Assembly (NCBI GenBank): GCA_902769535.1
Contig: CACXPH010000005.1
Location: 21,972 to 85,971 of the forward strand
DNA length: 64,000 nucleotides
Reading direction: 5' to 3'
Source: an uncultured Bacteroidales bacterium
GTDB lineage: Bacteria > Bacteroidota > Bacteroidia > Bacteroidales > Paludibacteraceae
Made by a program: the position numbers and the translations under genes. Under the pieces are notes generated by a model, which was not told where the DNA came from, ran no database searches, and worked only from the letters and a program-made list of their open reading frames with translations. Shown here in pieces: positions 14,959-23,038 of this stretch. How positions within the stretch are numbered: the stretch's first letter is position 1; the number at the start of each line of letters is the position of its first letter.

Positions 14959-16457
14959 CGCTCAATCAGAACCTGTCGCAGACCATCAAACTGACGCCAA
15001 CGCAGATCCAGACCGTCAAGTTGCTGGAGTTGCCGTCCGTGGAGTTGAGCCAGCGTATCAACGAAGAGTTGCAGGAGAACCCTGCGCTGGAGGAAGGTCG
15101 TGATGAAGCGGAAGAGCGATTAAACGGGTTAGAGGAGGATGAGTTCGATGAGAACTACCAACCGGACGACGGTTATGACGACGGTCGTCAGCGTGACCCG
15201 CTGCAGAACGATGATTTTAACTACGAGCAGTACGTCTCTGACGACGAGACTCCGAGTTATATGCTTCATCCGCAGTACAACCCCATGGACGAAGACCGTC
15301 GTGAGGTGCCGATCATCGGTGGCAGTAGTCTGATAGAAGAGTTGAAAGCACAGGTGTACCTGACGGACATGACCAAGCCGCAGCGGCATATAGCCAAGTG
15401 GGTATTAGGAAACATCGACGATGACGGCTATCTGCGTCGCACGACCGAGCAACTCGTGGATGATCTTATGTTCCAAGAGCAGATCAGTATCTCGGACGAG
15501 GAGATGGAGCAGATCGTCAATAAGATCAAACTCTTTGAACCTCCCGGAATAGCGAGCTCGACCTTGCAGGAGTGTCTGCTCCGTCAGTTGGACGTCAAGA
15601 TAGAGAACGACCCGAACAACGAGAGTTTGGGCTTTGCCTATGCCATCGTCAAACGGTATTTCAAATCATTCTCCAAGCACCATTTCGATCATATAAAGGA
15701 ACGGCTGGAGTTGGACGACAAGGATCTGCAGGCTGCTATCCGCGAGATAGTATGTCTTAATCAGAAACCCGCCAATGCCATCACCGGTAACGTGTATGAT
15801 ACGCAGCGTGAGACGATCATACCGGATTTCCTGATCGAAGAACGTGACGAGGAGTTGTTCGTAGTTCTCAACACAGGCGATATACCCGAACTGCATGTGA
15901 GTCGTGACTACAAAGAGATGTTAGCGGACTACGAGCGCATGCCTAAGAGCAAGGACAGCAAGGAGGCCAAGCGTTTCCTGCAACAGAAACTCGACGCAGC
16001 GCAGTTCTTCATCGATGCCATCAAGCAGCGCAACGAGACACTCATGCGCACCATGACGGCGATCCTCAAAGCGCAGTACGATTTCTTCCTGGACGGCGAA
16101 GCAAGCAGTCTGAAGCCTATGGTGCTCCAAGATATAGCAGACCGCACAGGATATGACGTCTCGACCATCTCGCGAGTAAGTAACAGCAAGTATGTCCAGA
16201 CGCGCTTCGGCATCTACCCGCTTAAGTATTTCTTCTCCGATAAGATGACAAATGCCGACGGTGACGAGATATCCACACGCGAAATCAAAAAAATGCTCAA
16301 AGAGCTTATTGACAACGAAGATAAATACAACCCCTTACTGGATGACCAGATCGTTTCACTAATGGCGGAGCACGGTTACACGATTGCTCGCCGCACGGTA
16401 GCCAAATACCGTGAGCAGTTCGGTATCCCTGTTGCCCGCCTACGCAAACGGATATGA
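14946..16457 (+). CDS. rpoN: RNA polymerase sigma-54 factor (RpoN)
   Basis: A 503-residue alternative sigma factor. The N-terminal activator-interacting region is glutamine/leucine-rich (LTPTQIQTVKLLELPSVELS, then INEELQENPALEE), followed by an acidic region (about 55-110), the core-binding region, the helix-turn-helix (DRTGYDVSTISRVSNSKYVQ) and the RpoN box ARRTVAKYRE at about 481-490. It needs enhancer-binding ATPases; none is encoded in the window. No -24/-12 site was looked for systematically. Overlaps degT by 13 bp and the PAP2 gene by 4 bp (ATGA). Confidence 0.95.
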   Translation: MQSIALNQNLSQTIKLTPTQIQTVKLLELPSVELSQRINEELQENPALEEGRDEAEERLNGLEEDEFDENYQPDDGYDDGRQRDPLQNDDFNYEQYVSDDETPSYMLHPQYNPMDEDRREVPIIGGSSLIEELKAQVYLTDMTKPQRHIAKWVLGNIDDDGYLRRTTEQLVDDLMFQEQISISDEEMEQIVNKIKLFEPPGIASSTLQECLLRQLDVKIENDPNNESLGFAYAIVKRYFKSFSKHHFDHIKERLELDDKDLQAAIREIVCLNQKPANAITGNVYDTQRETIIPDFLIEERDEELFVVLNTGDIPELHVSRDYKEMLADYERMPKSKDSKEAKRFLQQKLDAAQFFIDAIKQRNETLMRTMTAILKAQYDFFLDGEASSLKPMVLQDIADRTGYDVSTISRVSNSKYVQTRFGIYPLKYFFSDKMTNADGDEISTREIKKMLKELIDNEDKYNPLLDDQIVSLMAEHGYTIARRTVAKYREQFGIPVARLRKRI

Positions 16458-17080
16458 GAGTTTTGACCTATATAGCAAAATTCCTGAGCGTTCTCTTATA
16501 CCCGCTCTTCGTGCCTACCTATGGTATCGCACTCTTCTGCTGGATGCAGTCATTCGAAGAGCAACCGCTCCACTGGATATGGATACTCGTAGCTATCATC
16601 GGAACATTCCTGTTCACTTGTGTGCTACCGATAACTGCTATCTGGGTTATGATGAAGCGCGGAAAAGTAAAGGACCTTTATATTGACAATCCCGCCGAGC
16701 GCACCATGCCGTACCTGTATGCGTGTATGGGTTTTGTATTCTGGTGCTGGTTGTTGATGAAAGTGCTCCAAGCGCCGACCTATCTAACCGGTATTGCCAT
16801 CGGTGCCACGGTAGCCCTAGGCTTGGTGACGCTCATCAACCGCTGGTGGAAAATCAGCGCGCACTTAGCCGGACTAGGCGGACTGATAGGCGGTATCTTC
16901 AGTTATTGTTTAGGCGTTGGTGCAATCCCCACCTGGTACGCACTGTGCCTGTGGTTCGGTCTGTCGTGGCTTCTTATGTGGGCACGGATGTACTTGGGCG
17001 CACACACCGGTGCACAAGTATGCGCCGGTTGGCTGCTTGGATTGGTCTGCACCTTAATTCCCTTATGGATCATCGGCTAA
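16454..17080 (+). CDS. PAP2-superfamily-like integral membrane protein
   Basis: A 208-residue protein with about six membrane segments. ISAHLAGLGGLIGGIFSYCL (about 136-155) and ARMYLGAHTGAQVCAGWLLG (about 177-196) resemble the PAP2 motifs SGH and SRxxxxxHxxxDVxxG, with His in both blocks. The Asp of the last motif is replaced (GAQV), and the first motif (KxxxxxxRP) appears only as KDLYIDNPAERTMPY. It may be a lipid or undecaprenyl-diphosphate phosphatase, or a degenerate relative. It overlaps rpoN by 4 bp and shares one base with the next start. Confidence 0.75.
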   Translation: MRVLTYIAKFLSVLLYPLFVPTYGIALFCWMQSFEEQPLHWIWILVAIIGTFLFTCVLPITAIWVMMKRGKVKDLYIDNPAERTMPYLYACMGFVFWCWLLMKVLQAPTYLTGIAIGATVALGLVTLINRWWKISAHLAGLGGLIGGIFSYCLGVGAIPTWYALCLWFGLSWLLMWARMYLGAHTGAQVCAGWLLGLVCTLIPLWIIG

Positions 17081-18072
17081 TGAAAACTCTTCGCACATAT
17101 GTCCTTGGTTTGAGCCTGATTGTCAGTCTGGCGTTACAAGCCATGCCTGCGCTCAGCGAGGGTGCACGTTTGTCGCTGCTCACCTGTGCACCGGGAGAGG
17201 AGTTGTACGCGCGTTACGGGCACACGGCTATCCGCGTGGAGGACAAGGCGAACAATTTGGATGTTGTCTTCAACTATGGTATCTTCGATTTCAACACCGA
17301 GCATTTCTATTGGAAATTTGTGCGCGGCGAGACCTGGTACGAACTCGGTGCAGCGCCTTATTACTGGTTCATGCGCGAGTACGAGCTAACGAACCGTCCG
17401 GTGTATGAGCAAGAACTGAACCTAACGAGTGAACAACGCCAACAACTATGGGACGCCTTACTGACGAATTTCCAACCGGAGAACCGGAAGTACCTCTATA
17501 ACTTCGTTTTTGATAACTGCGCCACACGGCCGTATTACCTCATTGCCCGCACTTTAGGCGATACGCTCGTCTCGGACTATGCCGGTTATACAGGAGTGAC
17601 GTATCGTACGTTCATTCGTCATTACACGGGTGCGCTATCTTGGGAAAACGCCGGTATCAATCTGCTCTTCGGTCCTAAAGCAGACCAGCCGATGAACAAT
17701 GAGCAGCGGCTGTTCCTGCCGGAAGAGCTGATGTTCTTCATGCAGTCCGCACACCTCAGTGACGGTACACCTGTTCTTCGCGAAGGTCGTATCGCTCCTT
17801 TCCAGATAGAAACTACACCGTGGTACGCTTCTTGGCCTTTGGGGCTCGCGCTGTACTTCGTGTTCGTGGCACTGATGAGCCTGTACGATCGAAAGCGTCA
17901 ACACCTCTCTTGGTGGGTGGAGTTGGTGGCCGGCATACCATACCTATTGCTAATCCTTATTGTGGTCTTTCTGACCTTTTTCTCTTGCCATCCGCTCGTG
18001 GGCTTTGGATGGCGTTTATTGATCATTCCTTTGACACATCTATGCGCAAGACTTATCTATATAGTACGTTAA
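17080..18072 (+). CDS. Lnb-like protein (DUF4105 periplasmic domain plus C-terminal membrane helices)
   Basis: A 330-residue protein: signal peptide or anchor at 1-25 (TYVLGLSLIVSLALQAMPAL), a periplasmic domain of DUF4105 type, and two to three C-terminal membrane helices (about 248-270, 277-300, 305-325). Conserved blocks are ELYARYGHTAIRV, VFNYGIFDF, FYWKFVRGE and FVFDNCATRPY, whose His and Cys could form a thiol active site. This domain is now named after Lnb, the Bacteroides lipoprotein N-acyltransferase; that function here is by family. Start ATG 17080, one-base overlap with the PAP2 gene. It sits with glycine-lipid genes, fitting an envelope-lipid operon. Confidence 0.8.
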   Translation: MKTLRTYVLGLSLIVSLALQAMPALSEGARLSLLTCAPGEELYARYGHTAIRVEDKANNLDVVFNYGIFDFNTEHFYWKFVRGETWYELGAAPYYWFMREYELTNRPVYEQELNLTSEQRQQLWDALLTNFQPENRKYLYNFVFDNCATRPYYLIARTLGDTLVSDYAGYTGVTYRTFIRHYTGALSWENAGINLLFGPKADQPMNNEQRLFLPEELMFFMQSAHLSDGTPVLREGRIAPFQIETTPWYASWPLGLALYFVFVALMSLYDRKRQHLSWWVELVAGIPYLLLILIVVFLTFFSCHPLVGFGWRLLIIPLTHLCARLIYIVR

Positions 18073-19505
18073 TCGCCTGCCTCTGGGCATTGGGTTTGAG
18101 CGCTGCTCCGCGTCTGACGGTAGTGGCAGTAGTGGACGGTCTGACAACGGAGAACCTCAACACCTTACGTCCGTACTGGCAGCAAGGTGGAATTCGTACC
18201 TTAAGCGAAGAAGCGTATCAAACTACAATCGCCTTTCCGCATCTGGTATATGGTGGAAATGAGACGACAGCTACCCTCATGACCGGCGTCACGCCGGATC
18301 GGCACGGTTATACGGCCGACACCTATTTTGCCCGTCGTGACCGTAAAGCACACACGCTGTTGGAAGACGAGTCAGTACACGGCATCGGCACCAAGCAACA
18401 ACTGTCCGCCAAGAACCTGCTCTCGCAGACCATGACCGATAAGATGCGTCTGGCGTACCCGGAGGCGAAGATCTACGCGATCGGTCTGCAGGCTGAGACC
18501 TCGGTGCTCTTAGCGGGTCATGCGGCTAACGCCTGCTGCTGGATCGATGCGAACACCAAACAATGGGTTGCCACTGCTGCTTATAGCGGAGGACTGCCTT
18601 CGGCGGCGTTCGAGCAGAACAAAGCCGGTCGGATAGCAACCTTGGCCGCGCGCCAATGGACTCCTAGTCTGGATATCTCGACCTACGAAACACCGACCGC
18701 ACAGGAGCGTAAGAAAGGCTTCAGTTATGATGTGAAGAACGTGCTTCTTCACGCACCGGAGGCCAACACGCTGGTCATCGAACTGGCACTGGCTATCCAG
18801 AAAGCCGAGAAACTCGGAATGGACAACACACCGGACGTGCTCATGCTCCAACTCAACACTTTGAGTCCTGCTGCACAAGCAGATCATATTGCCAGTGCCG
18901 AGCATGAAGATATGTACCTGCGACTCAACCAAGACTTAGGTTTCCTCATGGAGCAGTTGGACAAACGTATCGGTCGCACGAACTACCAGATTCTGGTGGT
19001 GGGTCGTCCTATCTTAGGCACCGACGCGCAGATACTGAGTGATATCCATATGCCCGTGCAGGAGTTCAATATCGACCGTGCGGCAGCACTCACCGGTACC
19101 TATCTCATGGCACTCTACGGACACGAGCGGTGGGTCGATGGTGCGTACGGGCAATCGATCTTCCTTAACCGTACGCTCATTGAGCAGAAACGTCTGAGCC
19201 TGGAGACCATCCAACGGCAGGTAGCTAATTTCCTGATGGATTTTGAAGGCGTGCAGATTGCTATGCCGGGACACGAGACCATGCGCTATCCGCTGTTAGG
19301 TGCAACGCTCTGCAAACGCCATATAGGAGATGTAGTCTTTATGCTGCAACCGGGTTGGCGACTCATGCTGGACGACAAACGTGTCATGGACCATGTGATT
19401 GATGACAATCCTTCCTCACCGCTCTTGCTATGGTCAGGTACCATCCGACCGATGCCGCAAGATCAAATTGACGCGACTAATGTCGCTGATCTGATATTCC
19501 ATTAA
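18042..19505 (+). CDS. Secreted alkaline-phosphatase/phosphodiesterase-fold protein, probably lacking the usual metal site
   Basis: A 487-residue protein with signal peptide (RKTYLYSTLIACLWALGLSA, 2-21). The start PRLTVVAVVDGLTTENLNTL and ATLMTGVTPDRHGYTADTYF follow the type I phosphodiesterase/alkaline-phosphatase superfamily. In active enzymes a DxxGH block and an xADHG block follow; here the matching stretches read QLNTLSPAAQADH and YQILVVGRPILG, without those Asp/His ligands. Catalysis may be lost or altered. A family of this kind occurs in other Bacteroidales. ATG 18042 overlaps the upstream gene by 31 bp and starts a clear signal peptide; the longer frame upstream is antisense-free readthrough of that gene. 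Confidence 0.75.
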   Translation: MRKTYLYSTLIACLWALGLSAAPRLTVVAVVDGLTTENLNTLRPYWQQGGIRTLSEEAYQTTIAFPHLVYGGNETTATLMTGVTPDRHGYTADTYFARRDRKAHTLLEDESVHGIGTKQQLSAKNLLSQTMTDKMRLAYPEAKIYAIGLQAETSVLLAGHAANACCWIDANTKQWVATAAYSGGLPSAAFEQNKAGRIATLAARQWTPSLDISTYETPTAQERKKGFSYDVKNVLLHAPEANTLVIELALAIQKAEKLGMDNTPDVLMLQLNTLSPAAQADHIASAEHEDMYLRLNQDLGFLMEQLDKRIGRTNYQILVVGRPILGTDAQILSDIHMPVQEFNIDRAAALTGTYLMALYGHERWVDGAYGQSIFLNRTLIEQKRLSLETIQRQVANFLMDFEGVQIAMPGHETMRYPLLGATLCKRHIGDVVFMLQPGWRLMLDDKRVMDHVIDDNPSSPLLLWSGTIRPMPQDQIDATNVADLIFH

Positions 19506-19528
19506 ACATTCAACATTAAACATTACGT
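19501..19528 (+). repeat. 14-bp tandem duplication ATTAAACATTCAAC / ATTAAACATTACGT
   Basis: Two 14-bp units fill the spacer between the phosphodiesterase-like gene (stop TAA at 19503-19505, within unit 1) and the DUF4494 ATG at 19529. The AACATTAAAC core recurs in reverse complement at about 63628-63645. Confidence 0.65.
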
Positions 19529-19945
19529 ATGATATTTCACGAGATTAAAGTTAAGTACGACCGTCAGACGGGTGAAGACAACCCGGGTAAGGTCAAAGAG
19601 ATTTACCTCATCGATGGTGCGGTTAGTTTTGCAGACGCAGAGAATTGTCTGATGGACGAGATCAAACCGTTCATCTTCGGTGACTGTGAGGTGCAGAATT
19701 GCAAACGCAGTCAGTTTTATGACGTGCTCCCGAACGAAGGTGGTGCCTATTGGTACAAAGCCCGCGTGGAGATGATTACTATTGACGGAGACAAAGAGAC
19801 CCGTAAGAACGTAGCGTTCCTTGTACAAGCCAACATGCTGGACGACGCGGTGTTTGCCCTCAAGCAGGCGCTCAAGTCCTACGACTGTGAGTTCATCTCG
19901 ATCGCCAAGACCCAGATCATGGATATCCTGCACGCTGTGAAGTAA
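19529..19945 (+). CDS. DUF4494 family protein
   Basis: A 138-residue cytoplasmic protein typical of Bacteroidales DUF4494, starting IFHEIKVKYDRQTGEDNPGK with conserved KEIYLIDGAVSFADAENCLM and YWYKARVEMITIDGDKETRK. No catalytic motif is visible and the function is unknown. Family genes are commonly found next to yggS, which is also true here four genes on. The stop TAA overlaps the next ATG by one base (19945). Confidence 0.88.
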   Translation: MIFHEIKVKYDRQTGEDNPGKVKEIYLIDGAVSFADAENCLMDEIKPFIFGDCEVQNCKRSQFYDVLPNEGGAYWYKARVEMITIDGDKETRKNVAFLVQANMLDDAVFALKQALKSYDCEFISIAKTQIMDILHAVK

Positions 19946-20778
19946 TGCCGCTCCAGTTCGACATACCGACCATCCTGCGCCAGAAGGCTCCAAAAGCACA
20001 CGTACCGCATTTCGTCGTGCGCTATCTGGAGCGTATCACGCATGTGCAACAGATGAATGCGTTCCTGCGTAAGTACCCTGACTTGCGTGGGTATGAGTTC
20101 ATCGACAAGGTCATCAGCGAGGAGTTGGGTTGCTCGGCATCTATCGATGGATTAGAGAACATACCGACGGACAACGAACCGGTCATTTTCGTTTCGAACC
20201 ATCCACTCGGAGGCCTGGATGGTATGATCATCGCCAAGATGATTCATGAGAGTCGGCCGAAGGAACTGAAAGTCATCGTCAATGAGTTGCTTATGTTCAT
20301 GGAACCGATAGCGTCCTTATGGGCTCCGGTGAGCAAGACCGGTGCGTTGAGTAAGGCGCAGGCTGCCGAACAACAACGTATGTGGGAGAGCGAGACGGAT
20401 GTACTGACTTTTCCGGCTGGCGCTTGCAGTCGGTTGCAGCGCATTGAGGGCAAATGGCAGATACAAGATCTGGAATGGCAGAAAAACTGCATACAGCGTG
20501 CCAAAGAGTACCACCGGAACATCGTGCCGATCTATTTCGAAGGTCGTAACAGTACTTTCTTCTATGTGCTGGCACTACTTCGTAAATGGTTACACATCAA
20601 ATTAAATATCGAGATGCTTTACCTCGTGGACGAGATGTACGGTGCGCATGGCAAACATTTCAAGGTGCACGTACTGCCGCCTATCCCCTACACCACTTTT
20701 GATAACACAAAAACGCCCAAGGCTTGGGCGCAACACCTCAAAAATATAGTCTATGGAACCAATTATATCAGCTGTTGA
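19945..20778 (+). CDS. glsA: PlsC-like O-acyltransferase, probable glycine-lipid synthase GlsA
   Basis: A 277-residue acyltransferase. VIFVSNHPLGGLDGMIIAKM (about 70-89) carries the NHPLGGLDG form of the acyltransferase HxxxxD motif and ALSKAQAAEQ/LTFPAGACSRL the later substrate blocks. In Bacteroides thetaiotaomicron the paired genes glsB and glsA make glycine lipids: GlsB N-acylates glycine with a 3-hydroxy fatty acid and GlsA O-acylates the hydroxyl. The adjacent gene is the matching GlsB-type protein, which strongly supports the call. A 7-bp hairpin (20714-20730) lies near the 3' end just before the glsB start, which overlaps by 26 bp. Confidence 0.85.
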   Translation: MPLQFDIPTILRQKAPKAHVPHFVVRYLERITHVQQMNAFLRKYPDLRGYEFIDKVISEELGCSASIDGLENIPTDNEPVIFVSNHPLGGLDGMIIAKMIHESRPKELKVIVNELLMFMEPIASLWAPVSKTGALSKAQAAEQQRMWESETDVLTFPAGACSRLQRIEGKWQIQDLEWQKNCIQRAKEYHRNIVPIYFEGRNSTFFYVLALLRKWLHIKLNIEMLYLVDEMYGAHGKHFKVHVLPPIPYTTFDNTKTPKAWAQHLKNIVYGTNYISC

Positions 20779-21682
20779 GACATCGATCCTCTTGAAAGAG
20801 TTAGAGGGCCATTTGCTTCGCCCATCCAACAAAGCGGACAACCTCATTTACGACATTACGGCGCATGAGTGTCCGAACGTGATGCGCGAGATAGCTCGTC
20901 TGCGTGAGATCAGTTACCGTGACGGAGGAGGCGCTACCGGCAAGGAAATGGATATCGATGAGATGGATACGATGGCCAAACCCTACCACCAACTCATCGT
21001 GTGGGATCCCGAGCATCAGCAGATCGTCGGAGGTTACCGTTACCTCTTGGGACACGAAGCAGAGATACGTGACGGACAACCATTCATCACCTCTGCGCAC
21101 CTCTTCCATTATTCGGAGCGGTTCATTAAGGATTATCTGCCGCATACCATCGAGTTCGGCCGTGCGTTCGTGCAACCGATGTACCAGAAACGCGAGATGG
21201 GTGTTAAGGCACTCTTCGCACTCGATAATATCTGGGACGGAATCGGTGCCGTCATGCATAACAACCCGGACATCCGCTGGATGATAGGAAAGGTAACCAT
21301 CTATCCGGACTATAACGAAACAGCTCGTAACTTGATTTACGCGTATCTCGATCAGTATCACCGCGGTGAAGAGGGTTTGTTTGAACCCTATAATAAGTTG
21401 CCGATTCCGACTATTGCTACTCCGTTTGAAGGGACGGATAAACAAGAGAACTACCATACTCTCCAGCGTGCGATACGCGAGCAAGGCACGGTCATCCCGC
21501 CTATGTTCTCTGCGTATCTCAACCTGACCAATGACCTGCAGTTCTTCGGTAATGCAATCAATGATGAGTTGGCGAACGTATACGAGACGGGTATCATGGT
21601 GGATCTGGAGACTGTGTACGAGGAGAAGAAAGTGCGCTATATTAATCCGTATGTAGCATGGCTGGAGTCGCAGAACAAATAA
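20753..21682 (+). CDS. glsB: OlsB/hemolysin-like N-acyltransferase, probable glycine-lipid synthase GlsB
   Basis: A 309-residue GNAT-related acyltransferase of the ornithine-lipid-synthase type. VMREIARLREISYRDGGGAT (about 43-62) and QIVGGYRYLLGHEAE mark the GNAT core, and TIEFGRAFVQPMYQKREMGV (about 133-152) is the family's hallmark ExGRxFVxPxYQ. It would N-acylate glycine as the first step of glycine (serine-glycine) lipid synthesis, membrane-associated on the cytoplasmic side. The 26-bp overlap with glsA indicates coupled expression. The yggS-HAD gene overlaps its end by 25 bp. Confidence 0.87.
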   Translation: MEPIISAVETSILLKELEGHLLRPSNKADNLIYDITAHECPNVMREIARLREISYRDGGGATGKEMDIDEMDTMAKPYHQLIVWDPEHQQIVGGYRYLLGHEAEIRDGQPFITSAHLFHYSERFIKDYLPHTIEFGRAFVQPMYQKREMGVKALFALDNIWDGIGAVMHNNPDIRWMIGKVTIYPDYNETARNLIYAYLDQYHRGEEGLFEPYNKLPIPTIATPFEGTDKQENYHTLQRAIREQGTVIPPMFSAYLNLTNDLQFFGNAINDELANVYETGIMVDLETVYEEKKVRYINPYVAWLESQNK

Positions 21683-22971
21683 AAAAGGTACGCGCGCACA
21701 TCCCCGCGCATGTGACGCTCGTGTGCGTGAGTAAGTTCCAACCTGTTTCCGCTATACGCGAAGCGTACGAAGCAGGAGAACGCCATTTCGGAGAGAGTCG
21801 CGTGCAGGAATTGCAGCGCAAGGTGAGTCAATTACCGGCAAACATCCACTGGCATTTCATCGGACATCTGCAGACGAATAAGGTGCGGGACTTACTCAAG
21901 TTACGACCGTACCTCATTCATTCGGTGGACTCGGAACACCTGCTGAACGCCATCAATGCCGAAGCCGAGAAACAAGGTTTCGTACAAGATGTGCTGCTTG
22001 AGGTGCATGTAGCCAAAGAGGAGACGAAAAGCGGGTTCTCTCCTTCGGAGATTTCCAATTTGAAATCTGAAATCATAAATCATAAATACCCCAACACACG
22101 CTTGTTAGGATTAATGACAATGGCGACGAACACGGAGGACGAGACGGAAATCCGGCGGTGCTTCAACGAGGCGCACGAATTAATAGGTGACCTGCCGGTA
22201 TTCAGTGCAGGAATGAGTGACGACTACCCTATTGCTATTGAATGCGGGGCTACGATGATTCGTATTGGTTCTACCATCTTCGGTGCAAGAGACTACTCGC
22301 GTAAACTACGGGCAGTGTTCTTCGATCAGGACGGCGTACTCTATAACTCGATGCCGTACCATGCCGCGTCTTGGGCTTGGGCGATGACCAAGCACGGGCT
22401 ACCCTACACGGAGATGGAGTGCTATCGCAATGAAGGACGCACCAGTACAGGTGTCATTCAAGAGCACCACCAGCAGATGTTCGGCACAGACGCAACACCG
22501 GAACTGATAGAAGCGATTTACCAAGACAAGAGTGCACACTTTACCGAGATGACAGGTGGTTTTCCGGGTATCATACCGAACGTGGACAAGGTGCTGGAAT
22601 ACCTGAACGCGCATGGCATTCAGTGCTGGGTGGTCACCGGCTCGGGTCAACGTAACCTCATCAACGCGCTCAACAAGACTTTCAATAATGTCTTTACCGG
22701 TATCATCTCGTCGTTTGACGTCACCAAAGGCAAACCGGATCCGGAACCCTATCTGAAGGCCTGGGAGAAATCCGGTTTCAAGAAAGAGGAGTGCATGGTG
22801 ATCGAGAACGCACCGTTAGGTGTAAGGGCTGCCAAGGCTGCCGGGCTCTATACGATTGCGGTGAACACCGGTATTCTTCCTGACTCGGATTTGTGGAACG
22901 AGAAAGCCGATGAAGTGCTACCTAACATGCAGGCATTGTTAGATCGGATAACTGCCATTTTGTCAGTCTAA
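21658..22971 (+). CDS. Fusion of YggS-type PLP homeostasis protein and a beta-phosphoglucomutase-like HAD hydrolase
   Basis: A 437-residue chain with two complete domains in one frame. Residues 1-218 are Ygg[26 protein letters not shown] with the PLP lysine in [37 protein letters not shown] and [20 protein letters not shown] (about 181-200). Residues about 220-437 are a HAD phosphatase: [16 protein letters not shown] (motif I), VVTGSGQ (motif II), [10 protein letters not shown] (motif III) and [15 protein letters not shown] (motif IV). YggS proteins buffer free PLP and the HAD could be a PLP or sugar phosphatase (inference). Residues about 132-143 come from an AT-rich inserted repeat (22051-22087). 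ATG 21658 lies inside glsB. Confidence 0.88.
   Translation: MAGVAEQIKKVRAHIPAHVTLVCVSKFQPVSAIREAYEAGERHFGESRVQELQRKVSQLPANIHWHFIGHLQTNKVRDLLKLRPYLIHSVDSEHLLNAINAEAEKQGFVQDVLLEVHVAKEETKSGFSPSEISNLKSEIINHKYPNTRLLGLMTMATNTEDETEIRRCFNEAHELIGDLPVFSAGMSDDYPIAIECGATMIRIGSTIFGARDYSRKLRAVFFDQDGVLYNSMPYHAASWAWAMTKHGLPYTEMECYRNEGRTSTGVIQEHHQQMFGTDATPELIEAIYQDKSAHFTEMTGGFPGIIPNVDKVLEYLNAHGIQCWVVTGSGQRNLINALNKTFNNVFTGIISSFDVTKGKPDPEPYLKAWEKSGFKKEECMVIENAPLGVRAAKAAGLYTIAVNTGILPDSDLWNEKADEVLPNMQALLDRITAILSV
22051..22087 (+). repeat. In-frame AT-rich degenerate repeat in the yggS domain
   Basis: Thirty-seven bases of short self-similar units (ATTTCCAATTTGAAATCTG, then AAATCATAAATCATAAAT) encode [13 protein letters not shown] between GFSPSE and [12 protein letters not shown]. 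Related proteins go almost directly from the GFS block to the GLM block. The base composition is far more AT-rich than the flanks. Confidence 0.65.
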
Positions 22972-23038
22972 GGTCGTTTGGAACATAGTTTGTACATTGT
23001 TTAGTGAGATTTGATTATTAACTAAACACGATACAACT

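Noticed and set aside
22972-23038. clpB promoter in the 67-bp gap
   Set aside because: TTTG and TA-GTTTG-like strings occur, but spacing and sequence do not fit the TTTG-N20-TAnnTTTG pattern.
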